From CAYQJS01 sp964417895 (GTDB taxonomy: Bacteria; Chloroflexota; UBA6077; SHYK01), in NCBI GenBank assembly GCA_964417895.1, contig CAYQJS010000018.1, forward strand, positions 21,258-85,257: 64,000 nt of DNA, given 5' to 3'. Within the stretch, counting starts at the first letter, position 1. Every line of letters starts with the position of its first letter. Position numbers and translations under genes: made by a program. Of this stretch, positions 1-8,753 are shown piece after piece. The notes beneath the pieces were generated by a model. The model did not search any database. It was not told the DNA's origin and saw only the letters and a list, made by a program, of their open reading frames with translations.

Positions 1-664
1 CCCGCTCCACCAGGGCGCATAGGGTGGTGGTGTTGATGTCTCTGATCTGCCCGGCCCGGGGCTCCTCCTCGGGAGACACCAGCTCGTCGCCGCTGGAGAC
101 TATGGCTACCCTGAGGCGGCGCGCCACCTCCGTCTCGGTGATGCCGAGGGCTGCCAGGCCACCCAGGTCCTGAGGACGCAGAATGTGGCCCCTCGCGAGG
201 ACCGTCGCACCGGCGGTGATGTCTTCGCCCACACGAAGGACGTTCTCACCCGGAGCAACCGGACGCACCACCTCGATGGTGATGGCGTCCACCTCCTGGG
301 TGTTCTCCACCATCACGACGGCGTCGGCATCCTGGGGGATCATGCCCCCCGTCGCGATGCGCACCGCCTCGCCGATGCCGACGTGCGCCCTCGCCTGCGC
401 GCCCATCAACACCTCGCCGCTCACGGTCAGGTACGCGGGCAGCCCTTCGCTGGCGCCGTACGTGTCGGGCGCTCGCACCGCGAAGCCGTCCATGGTGGAG
501 CGGGGGAAGTCGGGAAGGTCGACAGGGGAGGTGAGGTCCTGGCACAGCACGCGGCCGAGCGCCCGGGTGATGGGAAGCCGCTCGCCCCGCACGTCGACGG
601 GGAGGTGAGACGCGAGCACGGAGTAGGCATCCGCCGGAGCCAGGACTGTGAACAGCTCGGCCAT
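1..664 (-). CDS. moeA: Molybdopterin molybdenumtransferase MoeA, partial (C-terminus off the window)
   Basis: Reading leftward from ATG at 664 gives an open frame of about 221 residues that runs off the left edge. MoeA inserts molybdate into adenylylated molybdopterin in the cytoplasm. The visible part shows the MoeA N-terminal pattern: a PITRALGRVL segment, the DLPDFPRSTMDGFAVRA motif near residue 50, then GEAVRIATGGMIPQDADAVV and the start of the MoCF_biosynth domain with a VAIVSSGDELV strand. A mobA homologue lies 0.8 kb away on the other strand, so cofactor genes are loosely grouped here. Start choice follows family length; no strong Shine-Dalgarno is visible. Confidence 0.93.
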   Translation of the reverse strand, partial: MAELFTVLAPADAYSVLASHLPVDVRGERLPITRALGRVLCQDLTSPVDLPDFPRSTMDGFAVRAPDTYGASEGLPAYLTVSGEVLMGAQARAHVGIGEAVRIATGGMIPQDADAVVMVENTQEVDAITIEVVRPVAPGENVLRVGEDITAGATVLARGHILRPQDLGGLAALGITETEVARRLRVAIVSSGDELVSPEEEPRAGQIRDINTTTLCALVER

Positions 665-750
665 GGCCCAATGCTAGCAGAGCCTACCGGGGGAGGGAAG
701 CGGCTGAGAGATGTATATTCTTCGTAGATACGCAAACGGGGAGATCAAGA

Positions 751-987
751 ATGCGGACCCGCGTCCAACGATGGGGCAATAGCCTTGGCTTGCGGATTCC
801 CCGCGCCTTTGCCAGAGAAGCGCACATCGAAGACAACAGCGAGGTCGAGCTGACGCTCCAGGAGGGCAAGCTGGTGGTGGCGCCGGTGGGCGAGCTCAGT
901 CTCGAAGCGCTGTTGGCTGGCGTGACAAAAGAGAACCTGCATGGCGAATTCGAGACAGGCTCGGCGACAGGACTCGAGGCGTGGTAG
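751..987 (+). CDS. mazE: AbrB/MazE-type antitoxin
   Basis: A 78-residue protein with the SpoVT/AbrB swapped-hairpin N-terminus (MRTRVQRWGNSLGLRIPRAF) typical of MazE antitoxins. These bind their own promoter and neutralise a MazF endoribonuclease through the acidic C-terminal tail. A GGGGAGA Shine-Dalgarno lies 8-10 nt before the ATG. Its end overlaps the next gene (start 981), the usual mazEF arrangement of translational coupling. Because the toxin frame is broken in this assembly, the antitoxin may be orphaned, or the break may be a sequence error. Confidence 0.88.
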   Translation: MRTRVQRWGNSLGLRIPRAFAREAHIEDNSEVELTLQEGKLVVAPVGELSLEALLAGVTKENLHGEFETGSATGLEAW

Positions 988-1321
988 GCCAGCCGCCGCG
1001 ACCTCCAGACCGCGGCGACATCGCGTGGATTAGCCTGAATCCGCAAGCAGGGCACGAACAAGCGGGCCGGCGCCCAGCTGTCGTCCTTTCCCCCGCTTCT
1101 TACAACGCCAGGGTTGGACTCGCGCTTTTCTGCCCTATCACCAGCCAGATCAAGGGTACCCGTTCGAAGTTGGCCTCCCGCCAGGATTCGCGATATCAGG
1201 CGTCGTGCTGGCCGACCAGGTCAAGAGCCTGGACTGGCGCGCCCGCCACGCAGAGCTCGTTGGCAAACTCCCGGAAGGCACCATCAACGAGGTGCTGAGC
1301 AAGCTTCGGACGCTGCTGTGA
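981..1321 (+). pseudogene. mazF: MazF-type endoribonuclease toxin, frameshifted
   Basis: The frame begins at GTG 981 overlapping mazE and encodes the MazF start: RGDIAWISLNPQAGHEQAGRRPAVVLSPASYN, then LFCPITSQIKG. At 1154-1157 the frame is lost. Reading on one base over restores the rest of the family: YPFEVGLPPGFAISGVVLADQVKSLDWRARHAEL and a normal end at TGA 1319-1321. One extra G in the GGG at 1154-1156 would give IKGYPFEV, the expected sequence. The joined protein would be about 113 residues, normal for MazF. This is either a true inactivating deletion or a homopolymer error; I favour the latter given similar breaks elsewhere. Confidence 0.88.
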
Positions 1322-1373
1322 ACGATCCGACGCGAGCCGGTGCATTAAGAGATCTCGTGCCAATCGCCTACGC

Positions 1374-1397
1374 CGGGCATGGGGTCATCCATGCCCG
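1374..1397. terminator. Hairpin downstream of mazEF
   Basis: A 9-bp perfect stem (CGGGCATGG/CCATGCCCG) with a 6-nt loop sits between mazF and mobA. There is no T-tract after it, so it is at best a weak or Rho-assisted terminator, or simply a palindrome. Confidence 0.3.
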
Positions 1398-1469
1398 CGC
1401 CCGCTCCCGTTCGGCGCGGGGGCATCGTCCTGGCGACGCGTCCGCGTGGTGACACATGGAGGCATCGGT

Positions 1470-2111
1470 TTGCCGGACCTCACTGCCATCATCTTTGCCG
1501 GCGGCCTTGGCACGCGCCTGGGCGGCGTTAAGAAGGCGCTCTTGGACGTGGGCCGGAAGCCCATCGTCCAGCGGGTGCTGGACGCCGTCCATCCCCTCGC
1601 CGAGCAGGTGATCGTCGTCGACAACAACCAGAGCCTGGCGCATCTGCCCGAGGTCGAGATCGTGCCCGACGTCGAGACGCGCGCCGGGGTGCTGACCGCG
1701 CTCTACTCGGGGCTGTCCGCCGCGACTACCGAGTTGTGCCTGGTGGTCGCGTGCGACATGCCGTTTCTGGACACGCGCCTGCTGCGCTGGCTCGTGGACC
1801 AGGCGCCCGAGTATGACGTGGTAATCCCGGTCGTCGCAGGACAGATGGACCCGATGCATGCGGTGTATCGGCGGGAGCCTTGCCTCCAGGCTATAGGCCG
1901 CGCGCTCCGGCGCGGGGAGAAACGGATGATCGCCTACCTGGGAGACGTCCGAGTGCGCCAGGTCGGCGAGGCGGAGCTGCGGGCCATTGACCCGGAGCTG
2001 CGCTCGCTCTTCAACGTGAACACGCCCGAGGACCTGGAATGGGCGAGGCGAATGGCGGCAGGAGATGTCATCACCCCAACCCCTCGCAACGCGGGTCCAG
2101 CGACGGGGTGA
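1470..2111 (+). CDS. mobA: Molybdenum cofactor guanylyltransferase MobA-like NTP transferase
   Basis: Nucleotidyltransferase of about 213 residues with the MobA/GlmU-type signature near the N-terminus (AIIFAGGLGTRLGGVKKAL), a VACDMPFL segment for the metal-binding Asp, and the C-terminal FNVNTPEDLEWA motif. MobA transfers GMP to Mo-molybdopterin to make the MGD cofactor. I place the start at TTG 1470, 7 nt after GGAGG at 1458-1462. The longer frame from GTG 1446 has no ribosome site and adds eight unconserved residues. The gene sits between a mazEF pair and a convergent repeat, with moeA nearby, supporting a cofactor role. Confidence 0.88.
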   Translation: MPDLTAIIFAGGLGTRLGGVKKALLDVGRKPIVQRVLDAVHPLAEQVIVVDNNQSLAHLPEVEIVPDVETRAGVLTALYSGLSAATTELCLVVACDMPFLDTRLLRWLVDQAPEYDVVIPVVAGQMDPMHAVYRREPCLQAIGRALRRGEKRMIAYLGDVRVRQVGEAELRAIDPELRSLFNVNTPEDLEWARRMAAGDVITPTPRNAGPATG

Positions 2112-2118
2112 CCCTAAA

Positions 2119-2215
2119 GGCGCGGCCGAAAAGGTCCTGGTAAGACCGCTCATCCTGAGCTTGTCGAAGGACATGTGGTTCGACAGGCTCACCACGAGCG
2201 GTTTTCGGCCGCGCC
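2119..2215. repeat. Composite inverted-repeat element filling a convergent gene junction
   Basis: Perfect 14-bp outer arms (2119-2132 GGCGCGGCCGAAAA and 2202-2215 TTTTCGGCCGCGCC) enclose an imperfect inner palindrome of the dispersed CTGAGC-TTGTCGAA / TTCGACA-GGCTCA family. The element fits almost exactly between the mobA stop (2111) and the pckG stop (2217-2219), so its RNA hairpin could end both transcripts. Related copies of the inner palindrome lie near 26307-26362 and 42651-42732. Confidence 0.75.
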
Positions 2216-2216
2216 T

Positions 2217-3993
2217 CTACCTGGCGACGACGCGTCCCAGACGCGCCGCCAGCGCCCGATGCTCTGCGTGAATCTCCGGTGGCACGCGGCCGCCGAACTG
2301 CTCCAGGAACCGGGCGCTGTCCTCTGTCTCGCTGAGCCAGGAGTCGCGGTCAATGGAGAGCAGCGNNNNNNNNNNCGGCCTGCCGCGGCGATAGTCCAAG
2401 CTCGTCGGCGCCGAGGGCATCGGGCGTTGGCACGATCCCAATCGGCGTCTCGCGCGACTGGCCCGCGGCGTTTCCATGCACTCGGTGGTAGATCCAGCGC
2501 AGAACGCGCATGTTCTGGCCGAAGCCCGGCCAGATGAAGCGACCGTCCTCGCCCTTGCGGAACCAGTTCACCTGGAAGATGGCAGGGGGATTGGCGGCGC
2601 GGCGGCCCATTGCCAGCCAGTGGCCCCAGTAGTCCGCCATGTTGTAGCCCACGAAGGGTAGCATGGCCATCGGGTCATTGCGGACCACACCTACTGCCCC
2701 CGTCGCCGCGGCGGTGGTCTCAGATCGCATGGTGGCTCCCATGGACACGCCATGCTGCCAGCTGAGCGACTGGTAGACGAGGGGCACCGTCGTCGCTCGG
2801 CGGCCGCCAAACAGGATCGCAGAGAGGGGCACCCCCTGTGCGTCCTCCCAGTGGACGGACAGCGCGGGGTTCTGGACCGCCGGCGCGGTGAAGCGGGCAT
2901 TGGGATGCGCGGCCGGCGTGCCCGACGCGGGCGACCACGCTTTGCCCTGCCAATCGATCAAGTGGTCCGGTGTGGGCCCGTCCATCCCCTCCCACCAGAC
3001 CCGGCCATCCTCCGCCACGGCAACGTTGGTAAAGATCGTGTTCTGCTTGACTGTTTCCATGGCGTTGGGGTTGGTTGCGTAGTTGGTGCCAGGAGCGACG
3101 CCGAAATAGCCGCTCTCCGGATTGATGGCCCAGAAACGGCCGTCTGGCCCAATGTTGATCCAGCAGATGTCCTCACCGACAGTGCGGACCTTCCACCCGT
3201 CTGCCTCGAAGGGCGAGCGGAGCATCGCCAGGTTGGTCTTGCCGCAGGCGCTCGGGAAGGCGCCGGCGATGTAGATCGGGTCGCCCTCGGGCCCCTGTAG
3301 CTCGAGGATCAGCATGTGCTCCGCCATCCAGCCCTGGTCCCGCGCCATAACGGACGCGATGCGAAGAGCAAAGCACTTCTTCCCCAGGAGTGCATTGCCG
3401 CCGTAGCCAGAGCCGACGCTCCAGATGGTGCGCGTATCGGGAAAGTGCAGGATGAAGCGGCGGTCGGGCGAGAGGTCGCCCAGCGAGTGGAGCCCGGGCA
3501 CCCATTCCGCGCTGTCGTCCGCCAGCCGATCGAGCGCCACGCGGCCCATGCGCGTCATGATCCGCATGTTGGCCGCGACGTACGGGCTGTCCGTGACCTC
3601 GATGCCCACCTTGCTGTAGGGCGAGCTCTCCGGGCCCATCAGGTACGGCACAACGTAGAGCGTTCGTCCGCGCATGGCTCCATTGAACAGCGGCCACACC
3701 CGTTCGCGGGCCTCGGCCGGGGGCATCCAGTTGTTGGTTGGGCCCGCGTCCTCCCGCTGCTCGGAGCAGATGTATGTCAGGTGCTCAGTCCGGGCGACGT
3801 CGGTGGGATCGCTGCGGTGGAGGAAGCAGCCGGGGTAGTCGTCCTCGCTCAGCGGCAAGAGGGTGCCGCTTGCCACCATCTGGCTCAGTAGACGCTCATA
3901 CTCCGCATCACTACCGTCGCACCACACGACTCGGTCCGGTCGCGTGGCGCGACTGACCTCGTCAACCCACTTTTCTACTGAGGACGCCACCAT
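2217..3993 (-). CDS. pckG: Phosphoenolpyruvate carboxykinase (GTP), interrupted by assembly gap
   Basis: GTP-dependent PEPCK converts oxaloacetate plus GTP to PEP, CO2 and GDP in gluconeogenesis. The frame carries the family hallmarks: PTNNWMPPAEA near residue 85, VVPYLMGP, SGYGGNALLGKKCFALRIA, the kinase P-loop FPSACGKTNLAML, and the WINIGPDGRFWAINPE and FVGYNMADYWGHWL segments. Ten Ns (2366-2375) interrupt it near the C-terminus. Beyond them another minus frame gives the expected tail (SWLSETEDSARFLEQFGGRVP) to TAG at 2217-2219, so the gap length is arbitrary, not the gene broken. The SD-like AAGGGGGG abuts ATG 3993 with no spacer; GTG 3990 is an alternative start. Confidence 0.95.
2366..2375. 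other. Assembly gap (10 N)
   Basis: Ten N characters inside pckG. The PEPCK reading frame differs on the two sides, so the true gap is not exactly ten bases. This shows the window is a scaffold join. Confidence 0.99.
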
Positions 3994-4186
3994 CCCCCCT
4001 TTTTGCCGTGACTGCCGCAGGCTGCGTCCGGCTACATACCATAATACCGAGACTCGGCCGCGGCTGTCCTATTTCACCGCTCTGATGGGTAGCCTCCGAT
4101 TGGAGCCCGCGCTCACGCCGGAGCTTGGGAGCGGCCAATACGGACGGGACGGGTGAGGTGTTGCTCCGTGCCGGTGCGCCTTGGAG

Positions 4187-4232
4187 ATACTACCCCCCAC
4201 CCCAACCCTCCCCCGCAAGGGGGGAGGGGGCT
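4187..4232. repeat. C/G-rich palindromic repeat (CCCTCCCC.AAGGGGGGAGGG type)
   Basis: Copy of a short palindrome recurring through the window. Further copies lie near 25997-26093, 32424-32466, 33657-33800, 40077-40108, 42753-42786, 48866-48903, 48958-48990, 54127-54240, 55233-55318, 56129-56184 and 58884-58920. Here it forms the last codons and stop of the alpha/beta-hydrolase gene. Confidence 0.8.
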
Positions 4233-4978
4233 GGCTTAGCGTGCTCGGCAATGAACGTCCAGATCAAGTCCCACGCCTCCTTCGGTCGGTTCCTCAGCGC
4301 ATTGAACGCGGTGTTCGGGTAGATGGCCAGCCAGGATCGCGGGATCAGCGCATGCAGCTCCACCGCGTGTCCAACCGGATGCACCGGATCGTCGATGTCG
4401 CCTCGGAGCAGGAGCGTCGGCGCTGCAACGTTGGGCGCAACTTTGCGCAAATCGTAGTAGGCATGAAACTCCGGGCTGGCGTGGATCGCCAGGTAGAACT
4501 CATTGACTGCTTGCCAGTCGGCGCCGTGATGGTGTTCCAGGGCGCGGCGGCGTTCTTCGGGCATATCGGCGAAGTCCGTGCCGCGTCGGCGCTGCTCGTC
4601 CCCGACAGGGGAGCTATAGGCGATGACCGCGTTGAGGATGAGCGTGGCGACCCGGTCCGGGTGCTCCGCGGCAAAGCGGGTGGCGATGCGCGTGCCGAAG
4701 GTCTCCGCGGCCAGGTGCACCTGCGTGATCGAGAGTGCGTCGAGGAGGCCGGCGAGATCTGCGACCCAGTCCTGGGGCTGGACCTCGGAGATGTGGGCGC
4801 TGCCGGCCATACCGCGGGGATCGGGCAAGATGACGCGAAACCCGCCCGCGTGCTCGCGCATGTAGGGGACCCAGTCCGCCGCGCTGTCGAACCGCGTACC
4901 GGCGATGTAGACGAGCGGGGGGCCGGACCCGCACTCTTCGTAATTGTGGGCGGAGCCGTTGATGGTGAGAAGCGGCAT
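4190..4978 (-). CDS. Alpha/beta-hydrolase fold protein with altered catalytic residues
   Basis: A 262-residue alpha/beta-hydrolase with the ordered core strands (PPLVYIAGTRFD, RVILPDPRGMAGS, TQVHLAAETFGTR, PTLLLRGDIDDPVHP). The nucleophile elbow, usually G-x-S-x-G, reads A-E-T-F-G, so Thr replaces Ser, and the usual catalytic His near the C-terminus appears as Asn (PNTAFNALRN). The acid position is kept in GDIDDP. It may be a non-catalytic relative or use different chemistry. GGAGG lies 7 nt before ATG 4978. The final dozen residues (PSPLAGEGWGGG) are encoded by a dispersed C/G-rich palindrome that supplies the stop codon. Substrate unknown. Confidence 0.82.
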   Translation of the reverse strand: MPLLTINGSAHNYEECGSGPPLVYIAGTRFDSAADWVPYMREHAGGFRVILPDPRGMAGSAHISEVQPQDWVADLAGLLDALSITQVHLAAETFGTRIATRFAAEHPDRVATLILNAVIAYSSPVGDEQRRRGTDFADMPEERRRALEHHHGADWQAVNEFYLAIHASPEFHAYYDLRKVAPNVAAPTLLLRGDIDDPVHPVGHAVELHALIPRSWLAIYPNTAFNALRNRPKEAWDLIWTFIAEHAKPAPSPLAGEGWGGG

Positions 4979-5063
4979 GGCGTACCTCCATGGGCTATGC
5001 TGGGCCTCGAAGCATCTATAGCGGACGGCGGGGTAGCTTCGCCTGGGGAGTCGGAGGACAACG

Positions 5064-6092
5064 ATGGGAATTCACGATGCGCTTTCTACGCTCGCGGAAA
5101 GCCGCGACCTGAGCAACGATGAAGCAAGAAGCGCGATGCAGGACGTGGTGAGCGGCAGGGCGGTACCGGCGGACATCCAGCGCTTTGCGACCGCGCTCAG
5201 TGCGAAAGGCGAGACGGCGGACGAGCTGACAGCGATGGCCAGCGTGATGCGGGACTCAGCAGTCACCATCGAGGCGGATGGGGCCGTTCTCGAGACGGCC
5301 GGCACCGGGGGCGACGGAAAGAGAAGCTTCAACATCTCTACCGTCGCTGCGATTATTGCCGCCGCGGCCGGCGCTCGGGTGGCGAAGCAGCACAGCCGCG
5401 CGGTAAGTAGCAGGTGCGGGAGTACCGAGCTGCTCGAGGCCTTCGGGCTGGCCCGGGACCTTCCGCCGGATGCCGCTGCCCGATGCCTTCGTGAGACCGA
5501 CCTCTGCTTCATGTCCTCCTCTCGATATCATCCCGCGGCGTTCAGCCATCTATCGTCGGCAACCCAGGCCAGTGATGCGCGCGCGTTGATCCACCTACTC
5601 AGCCTGTTGGCCAATCCCGCCCGTGCACAGCATCAGCTTATCGGGGTGGCGGACGCGCATCGCGCGCAGGTGGTGGCAGAGGTGCTGCGTCGACTCGGAA
5701 CGGCGCACTCCCTGGTGGTTCGTGGGGATGATGGCATGGACGAGATCACCTGTACGAGGACGACGACCGTGCACGAGGTCGTGCGGGGGGAGGTCAAGAC
5801 CTGGACGGTTGACCCCCGCGAGCTTGGCATCCTGCTGGCGCCACGACACGCCGTGCTGGGTGGCCCTCCGGATGAGAATAGGCTCATTACACGTTTCTTG
5901 CTCGACGGAAAGTCCAGCGCCTATCGAAACGTCGCGGAGCTGAACGCCGGAGCGGCCCTTCTGGCCGCGGATCGGGTCGGCTCGCTCGACGAAGGGGTGG
6001 CCCTCGCGCGGGAGACCGTCGCCGCGGGCGCTGCTCATCGCAAACTGCAGCAGGTCATCGAGGTGTCGCAACGGCTCGCGACCGGCGCCTGA
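5064..6092 (+). CDS. Anthranilate phosphoribosyltransferase-like protein (TrpD family)
   Basis: A 342-residue glycosyltransferase family 3 protein. It has the PRPP-binding loop GTGGDGKRSFNIST (about residues 80-93) and the DGMDEIT segment typical of TrpD, which joins anthranilate to PRPP in tryptophan synthesis. Two anthranilate-site segments differ: KHGNR reads KQHSR, and the RR of the usual VRRELGxRT helix reads TQ (SATQASDAR). It stands alone, with no other trp genes nearby. It may be a diverged TrpD or a paralogue for another substrate. GGAGGACAACG precedes ATG 5064, and the gene is divergent from the hydrolase. Confidence 0.82.
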   Translation: MGIHDALSTLAESRDLSNDEARSAMQDVVSGRAVPADIQRFATALSAKGETADELTAMASVMRDSAVTIEADGAVLETAGTGGDGKRSFNISTVAAIIAAAAGARVAKQHSRAVSSRCGSTELLEAFGLARDLPPDAAARCLRETDLCFMSSSRYHPAAFSHLSSATQASDARALIHLLSLLANPARAQHQLIGVADAHRAQVVAEVLRRLGTAHSLVVRGDDGMDEITCTRTTTVHEVVRGEVKTWTVDPRELGILLAPRHAVLGGPPDENRLITRFLLDGKSSAYRNVAELNAGAALLAADRVGSLDEGVALARETVAAGAAHRKLQQVIEVSQRLATGA

Positions 6093-6243
6093 CCGGCGCC
6101 CCCGTTGCGTCCGCGCGACAAAGCCCAAGGCCATTTGTCCGCGCCGCCGTGGAGTGGCATGATGGCATCGGTGCGGCTGGGAGTAGAATCGAGCCCCGAC
6201 AAAGCTGCACGAATCGCTCGAATCATCGAGGGAGGTGTCTCGA

Positions 6244-7299
6244 ATGGGAGAGCAGGTCCGCCTCTACGCGGCAACGCATGAGGGTGTGTGTATCGTACGA
6301 TCGACCACTACTGGCTGGGAGCGAGCCGGTCTGCCGTTGCCGGGAGTCGTCTCGGAGTCCTTCGCTGGCTCATTGCAACACCCGGAACGCGTCTACGTGG
6401 CCGCTGGGCACGACGGTGTGTACGCGACGGATGATGCTGGCCAGCACTGGTCCAGGCTTTTCGAGGGCGACGTCCGCTCTGTGGCGCTCGATCCCACAAA
6501 TGAGGACGTCATTTACGCGGGAACCGAGCCGATCCACCTGTATCGGAGCGAGGATCGTGGTGATAGCTGGGAGGAGCTGACGGGGCTCCAGGATTTTCCC
6601 GAGGACGTGCGTTTCAACTGGTGGGGACCGCAGCCGCCGCACCAGGGGCACGTGGCAAACATCTTCATCCATCCGGACGATCCGGCCACGATCTACCTCT
6701 GTCTCGAGCACGGCGGCGTCGTCCGCAGCTTCGACCGCGGAGCCACCTGGGAGGACGTCAGCAAGGGGATCGACTACCTGGACATGCACGTGCTGCGCGC
6801 GCTCCCTGGCAGCCGGAGCCGCTACTACGTCTCCTCGGCGCGGGCCTTCTTCGCCAGCGATGATCCGGCGGCGGGTTGGGTTCCTGCCGAGAACGGGTTC
6901 ACGCGCGACTATTTCCACGACTTCGTGTTCCTGCCTCCAAGCCAGGAGGGAGGAAACCCGACCATGCTCGTCGCGACCGCGGATAAGTCGCCGGGCTACT
7001 GGGACCGGCCAGAGCACGCACAGACAGCATTCTTTCGCAGCAGGGATTGCGCTCAATCGTGGGAACGGGTCGGGGCTGGGCTCCCGGAGAACATAGGCCC
7101 GTGGGCCTACACGCTGGCGAATCATCCGACGAACCTGCGGGCGGCGTTTGCGGGGTTCGGCGACATGGTCCGCGGCCCCGGGCACGCTGCCACCTACGGG
7201 CAGGGCAGCCTTGTCGTTACCTACGACGAAGGCGACACGTGGGAGACGATCCCCGTTGAGGTGACCGCGACATTCGGGCTGTGGGGGGCACCGGACTAG
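6244..7299 (+). CDS. BNR/sialidase-like beta-propeller protein
   Basis: A 351-residue protein with repeated Asp-box-like elements (TDDAGQHWSRLFEG, SEDRGDSWEELTG, SFDRGATWEDVSKG, SRDCAQSWERVGAG, TYDEGDTWETIP) spaced as in BNR/VPS10 propellers related to sialidases. No signal peptide is seen, so it is probably cytoplasmic. Catalytic sialidase residues cannot be identified, so this is a fold call only. I choose ATG 6244, 8 nt after GGGAGG, over the upstream GTG 6235, which would overlap that ribosome site. The Gfo/Idh/MocA gene starts 10 nt downstream on the same strand, suggesting a two-gene operon, possibly for sugar handling. Confidence 0.85.
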   Translation: MGEQVRLYAATHEGVCIVRSTTTGWERAGLPLPGVVSESFAGSLQHPERVYVAAGHDGVYATDDAGQHWSRLFEGDVRSVALDPTNEDVIYAGTEPIHLYRSEDRGDSWEELTGLQDFPEDVRFNWWGPQPPHQGHVANIFIHPDDPATIYLCLEHGGVVRSFDRGATWEDVSKGIDYLDMHVLRALPGSRSRYYVSSARAFFASDDPAAGWVPAENGFTRDYFHDFVFLPPSQEGGNPTMLVATADKSPGYWDRPEHAQTAFFRSRDCAQSWERVGAGLPENIGPWAYTLANHPTNLRAAFAGFGDMVRGPGHAATYGQGSLVVTYDEGDTWETIPVEVTATFGLWGAPD

Positions 7300-7309
7300 G
7301 GGGCCGCTG

Positions 7310-8542
7310 GTGACTGCGGTCCCCACGCTAAAGGTCGCGGTGGCTGGCCTCGGGATTGCTGGCACCGGCGCCTTGCACAATCTGGCCAGGTCTCCGAAGA
7401 CGGACCTCGTCGCGGCATGCGACGTCCGACCCCAGGCGATCGAGGCATTCGAGAGCGACTACCACGGGAAGGGGTATTCGAGCTTCGGCGCCCTTTGCGA
7501 GGACCCAACCGTCGAGGCCATCTGGATATCGACGCCTAACCACCTCCATTGCGAGCACGTCGTAGTAGCCGCCGAGCACGGTAAGCACGCCGTGATCCAG
7601 AAGCCCATGGCCGTCTCGATGGCGGAGGCCGAGCGGATGGTAGAGGCCTCTGAGAAGTACGGGACAAGGCTGCTGGCAGGCCACAGCACAGCGCTGCGTC
7701 CGCCGTTCCGCGCCATGCGGCGCATCATCGACTCGGGCGAGCTGGGCAAGCTTTGCGGCATCAACGTCTGGTCGTACACCGACTGGATGCTACGTCCACG
7801 GATGCCGCAGGAGGTCGACCTCGCTCGGGGCGGCGGGCTCGTGTACCGCCAGGGGCCGCATCAAGTCGACGCCATCCGGCTGCTCGGAGGCGGGGTGGTG
7901 CGGAGTGTTCGAGGGTCCGTAGGCCAGTGGATGCCGGAGCGACCATGCCCGGGCTACTATGCAGCCTTCCTCGAGTTCGAGGACGGCACCCCGGCCACGT
8001 TGGTCCACAACGGCTATGGATACTTTCTGGCCTCGGAGCTGGTGCCGTGGGGCATCGAACGGCCGCGCACGGCGATGGAGCACCGCATTCGTTTCCGCAA
8101 TGAGCTGCGCGCCGGCACGCTGCGCGAGGAGGACGCCAAAGAGAGCTTGCGCTTCGGCGCCCAGCGGAGCGAAGAGCTGGCATTCATCGCGGACGATCGG
8201 GAGCGTAGGGCGGGTGACAGGGAGTGGGTGCCGGCGGACCCGGGTTTGTTCGTCGTGTCATGCGAGCGCGGCGATATGCGGCAGTCGGCGAACGGCCTGT
8301 ACATCTACGACGACGAAGGCATGCGCGACGCGCCAATCTCCGTGCCGGGCGTCAGCTACAACAACGAGATCGACGAGATGTACGACGCTGTCATGCAGAA
8401 CCGGCCCGTCTACCACGACGGCCGATGGGGCATGGCGACGCTGGAGGTGTGCCTCGCCATCATGGAGTCCGCCCGCGAGCGTCGCGAGGTACGACTGACG
8501 CACCAGACGCGAACCCATGACCTCGCACACACCCACCCTTGA
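7310..8542 (+). CDS. Gfo/Idh/MocA family NAD(P)-dependent oxidoreductase
   Basis: A 410-residue protein with an N-terminal Rossmann fold (VAVAGLGIAGTGALHNLA), the ISTPNHLHCEHVVVAAEHGKH segment and the family QKP catalytic motif (a variant of EKP) near residue 98, followed by the alpha/beta oligomerisation domain. These enzymes oxidise or reduce sugars, inositols or related compounds. The GTG start at 7310 follows a GGGGG run. It follows the BNR gene by 10 nt and probably shares its transcript. The substrate cannot be read from sequence. Confidence 0.9.
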   Translation: MTAVPTLKVAVAGLGIAGTGALHNLARSPKTDLVAACDVRPQAIEAFESDYHGKGYSSFGALCEDPTVEAIWISTPNHLHCEHVVVAAEHGKHAVIQKPMAVSMAEAERMVEASEKYGTRLLAGHSTALRPPFRAMRRIIDSGELGKLCGINVWSYTDWMLRPRMPQEVDLARGGGLVYRQGPHQVDAIRLLGGGVVRSVRGSVGQWMPERPCPGYYAAFLEFEDGTPATLVHNGYGYFLASELVPWGIERPRTAMEHRIRFRNELRAGTLREEDAKESLRFGAQRSEELAFIADDRERRAGDREWVPADPGLFVVSCERGDMRQSANGLYIYDDEGMRDAPISVPGVSYNNEIDEMYDAVMQNRPVYHDGRWGMATLEVCLAIMESARERREVRLTHQTRTHDLAHTHP

Positions 8543-8753
8543 ACCGCCTGCTTCAGATCGAGCACACTCGGGAGTAGGGATGTTTCGCCCCTGGCGGGGC
8601 ACTCACCGCGGCCCGTTGGCGAGCCCCACCGGGGGACATCCCGCCCACCAACAGGACAGTCGAGGGCGCTCGAGCGTGTGAGGTGTGGAGGTGAAGGGCG
8701 GTAAGCTCGCAGTGCTGCGCAACTACCAGGATGTCGCCAGTTGGCTGCGCCAG

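Noticed and set aside
183..727. Long plus-strand frames overlapping moeA.
   Set aside because: They are antisense shadows of the moeA frame in high-GC DNA, with no family resemblance.
4181..5122. 313-codon plus-strand frame.
   Set aside because: Shadow of the alpha/beta-hydrolase; composition fits the opposite coding strand.
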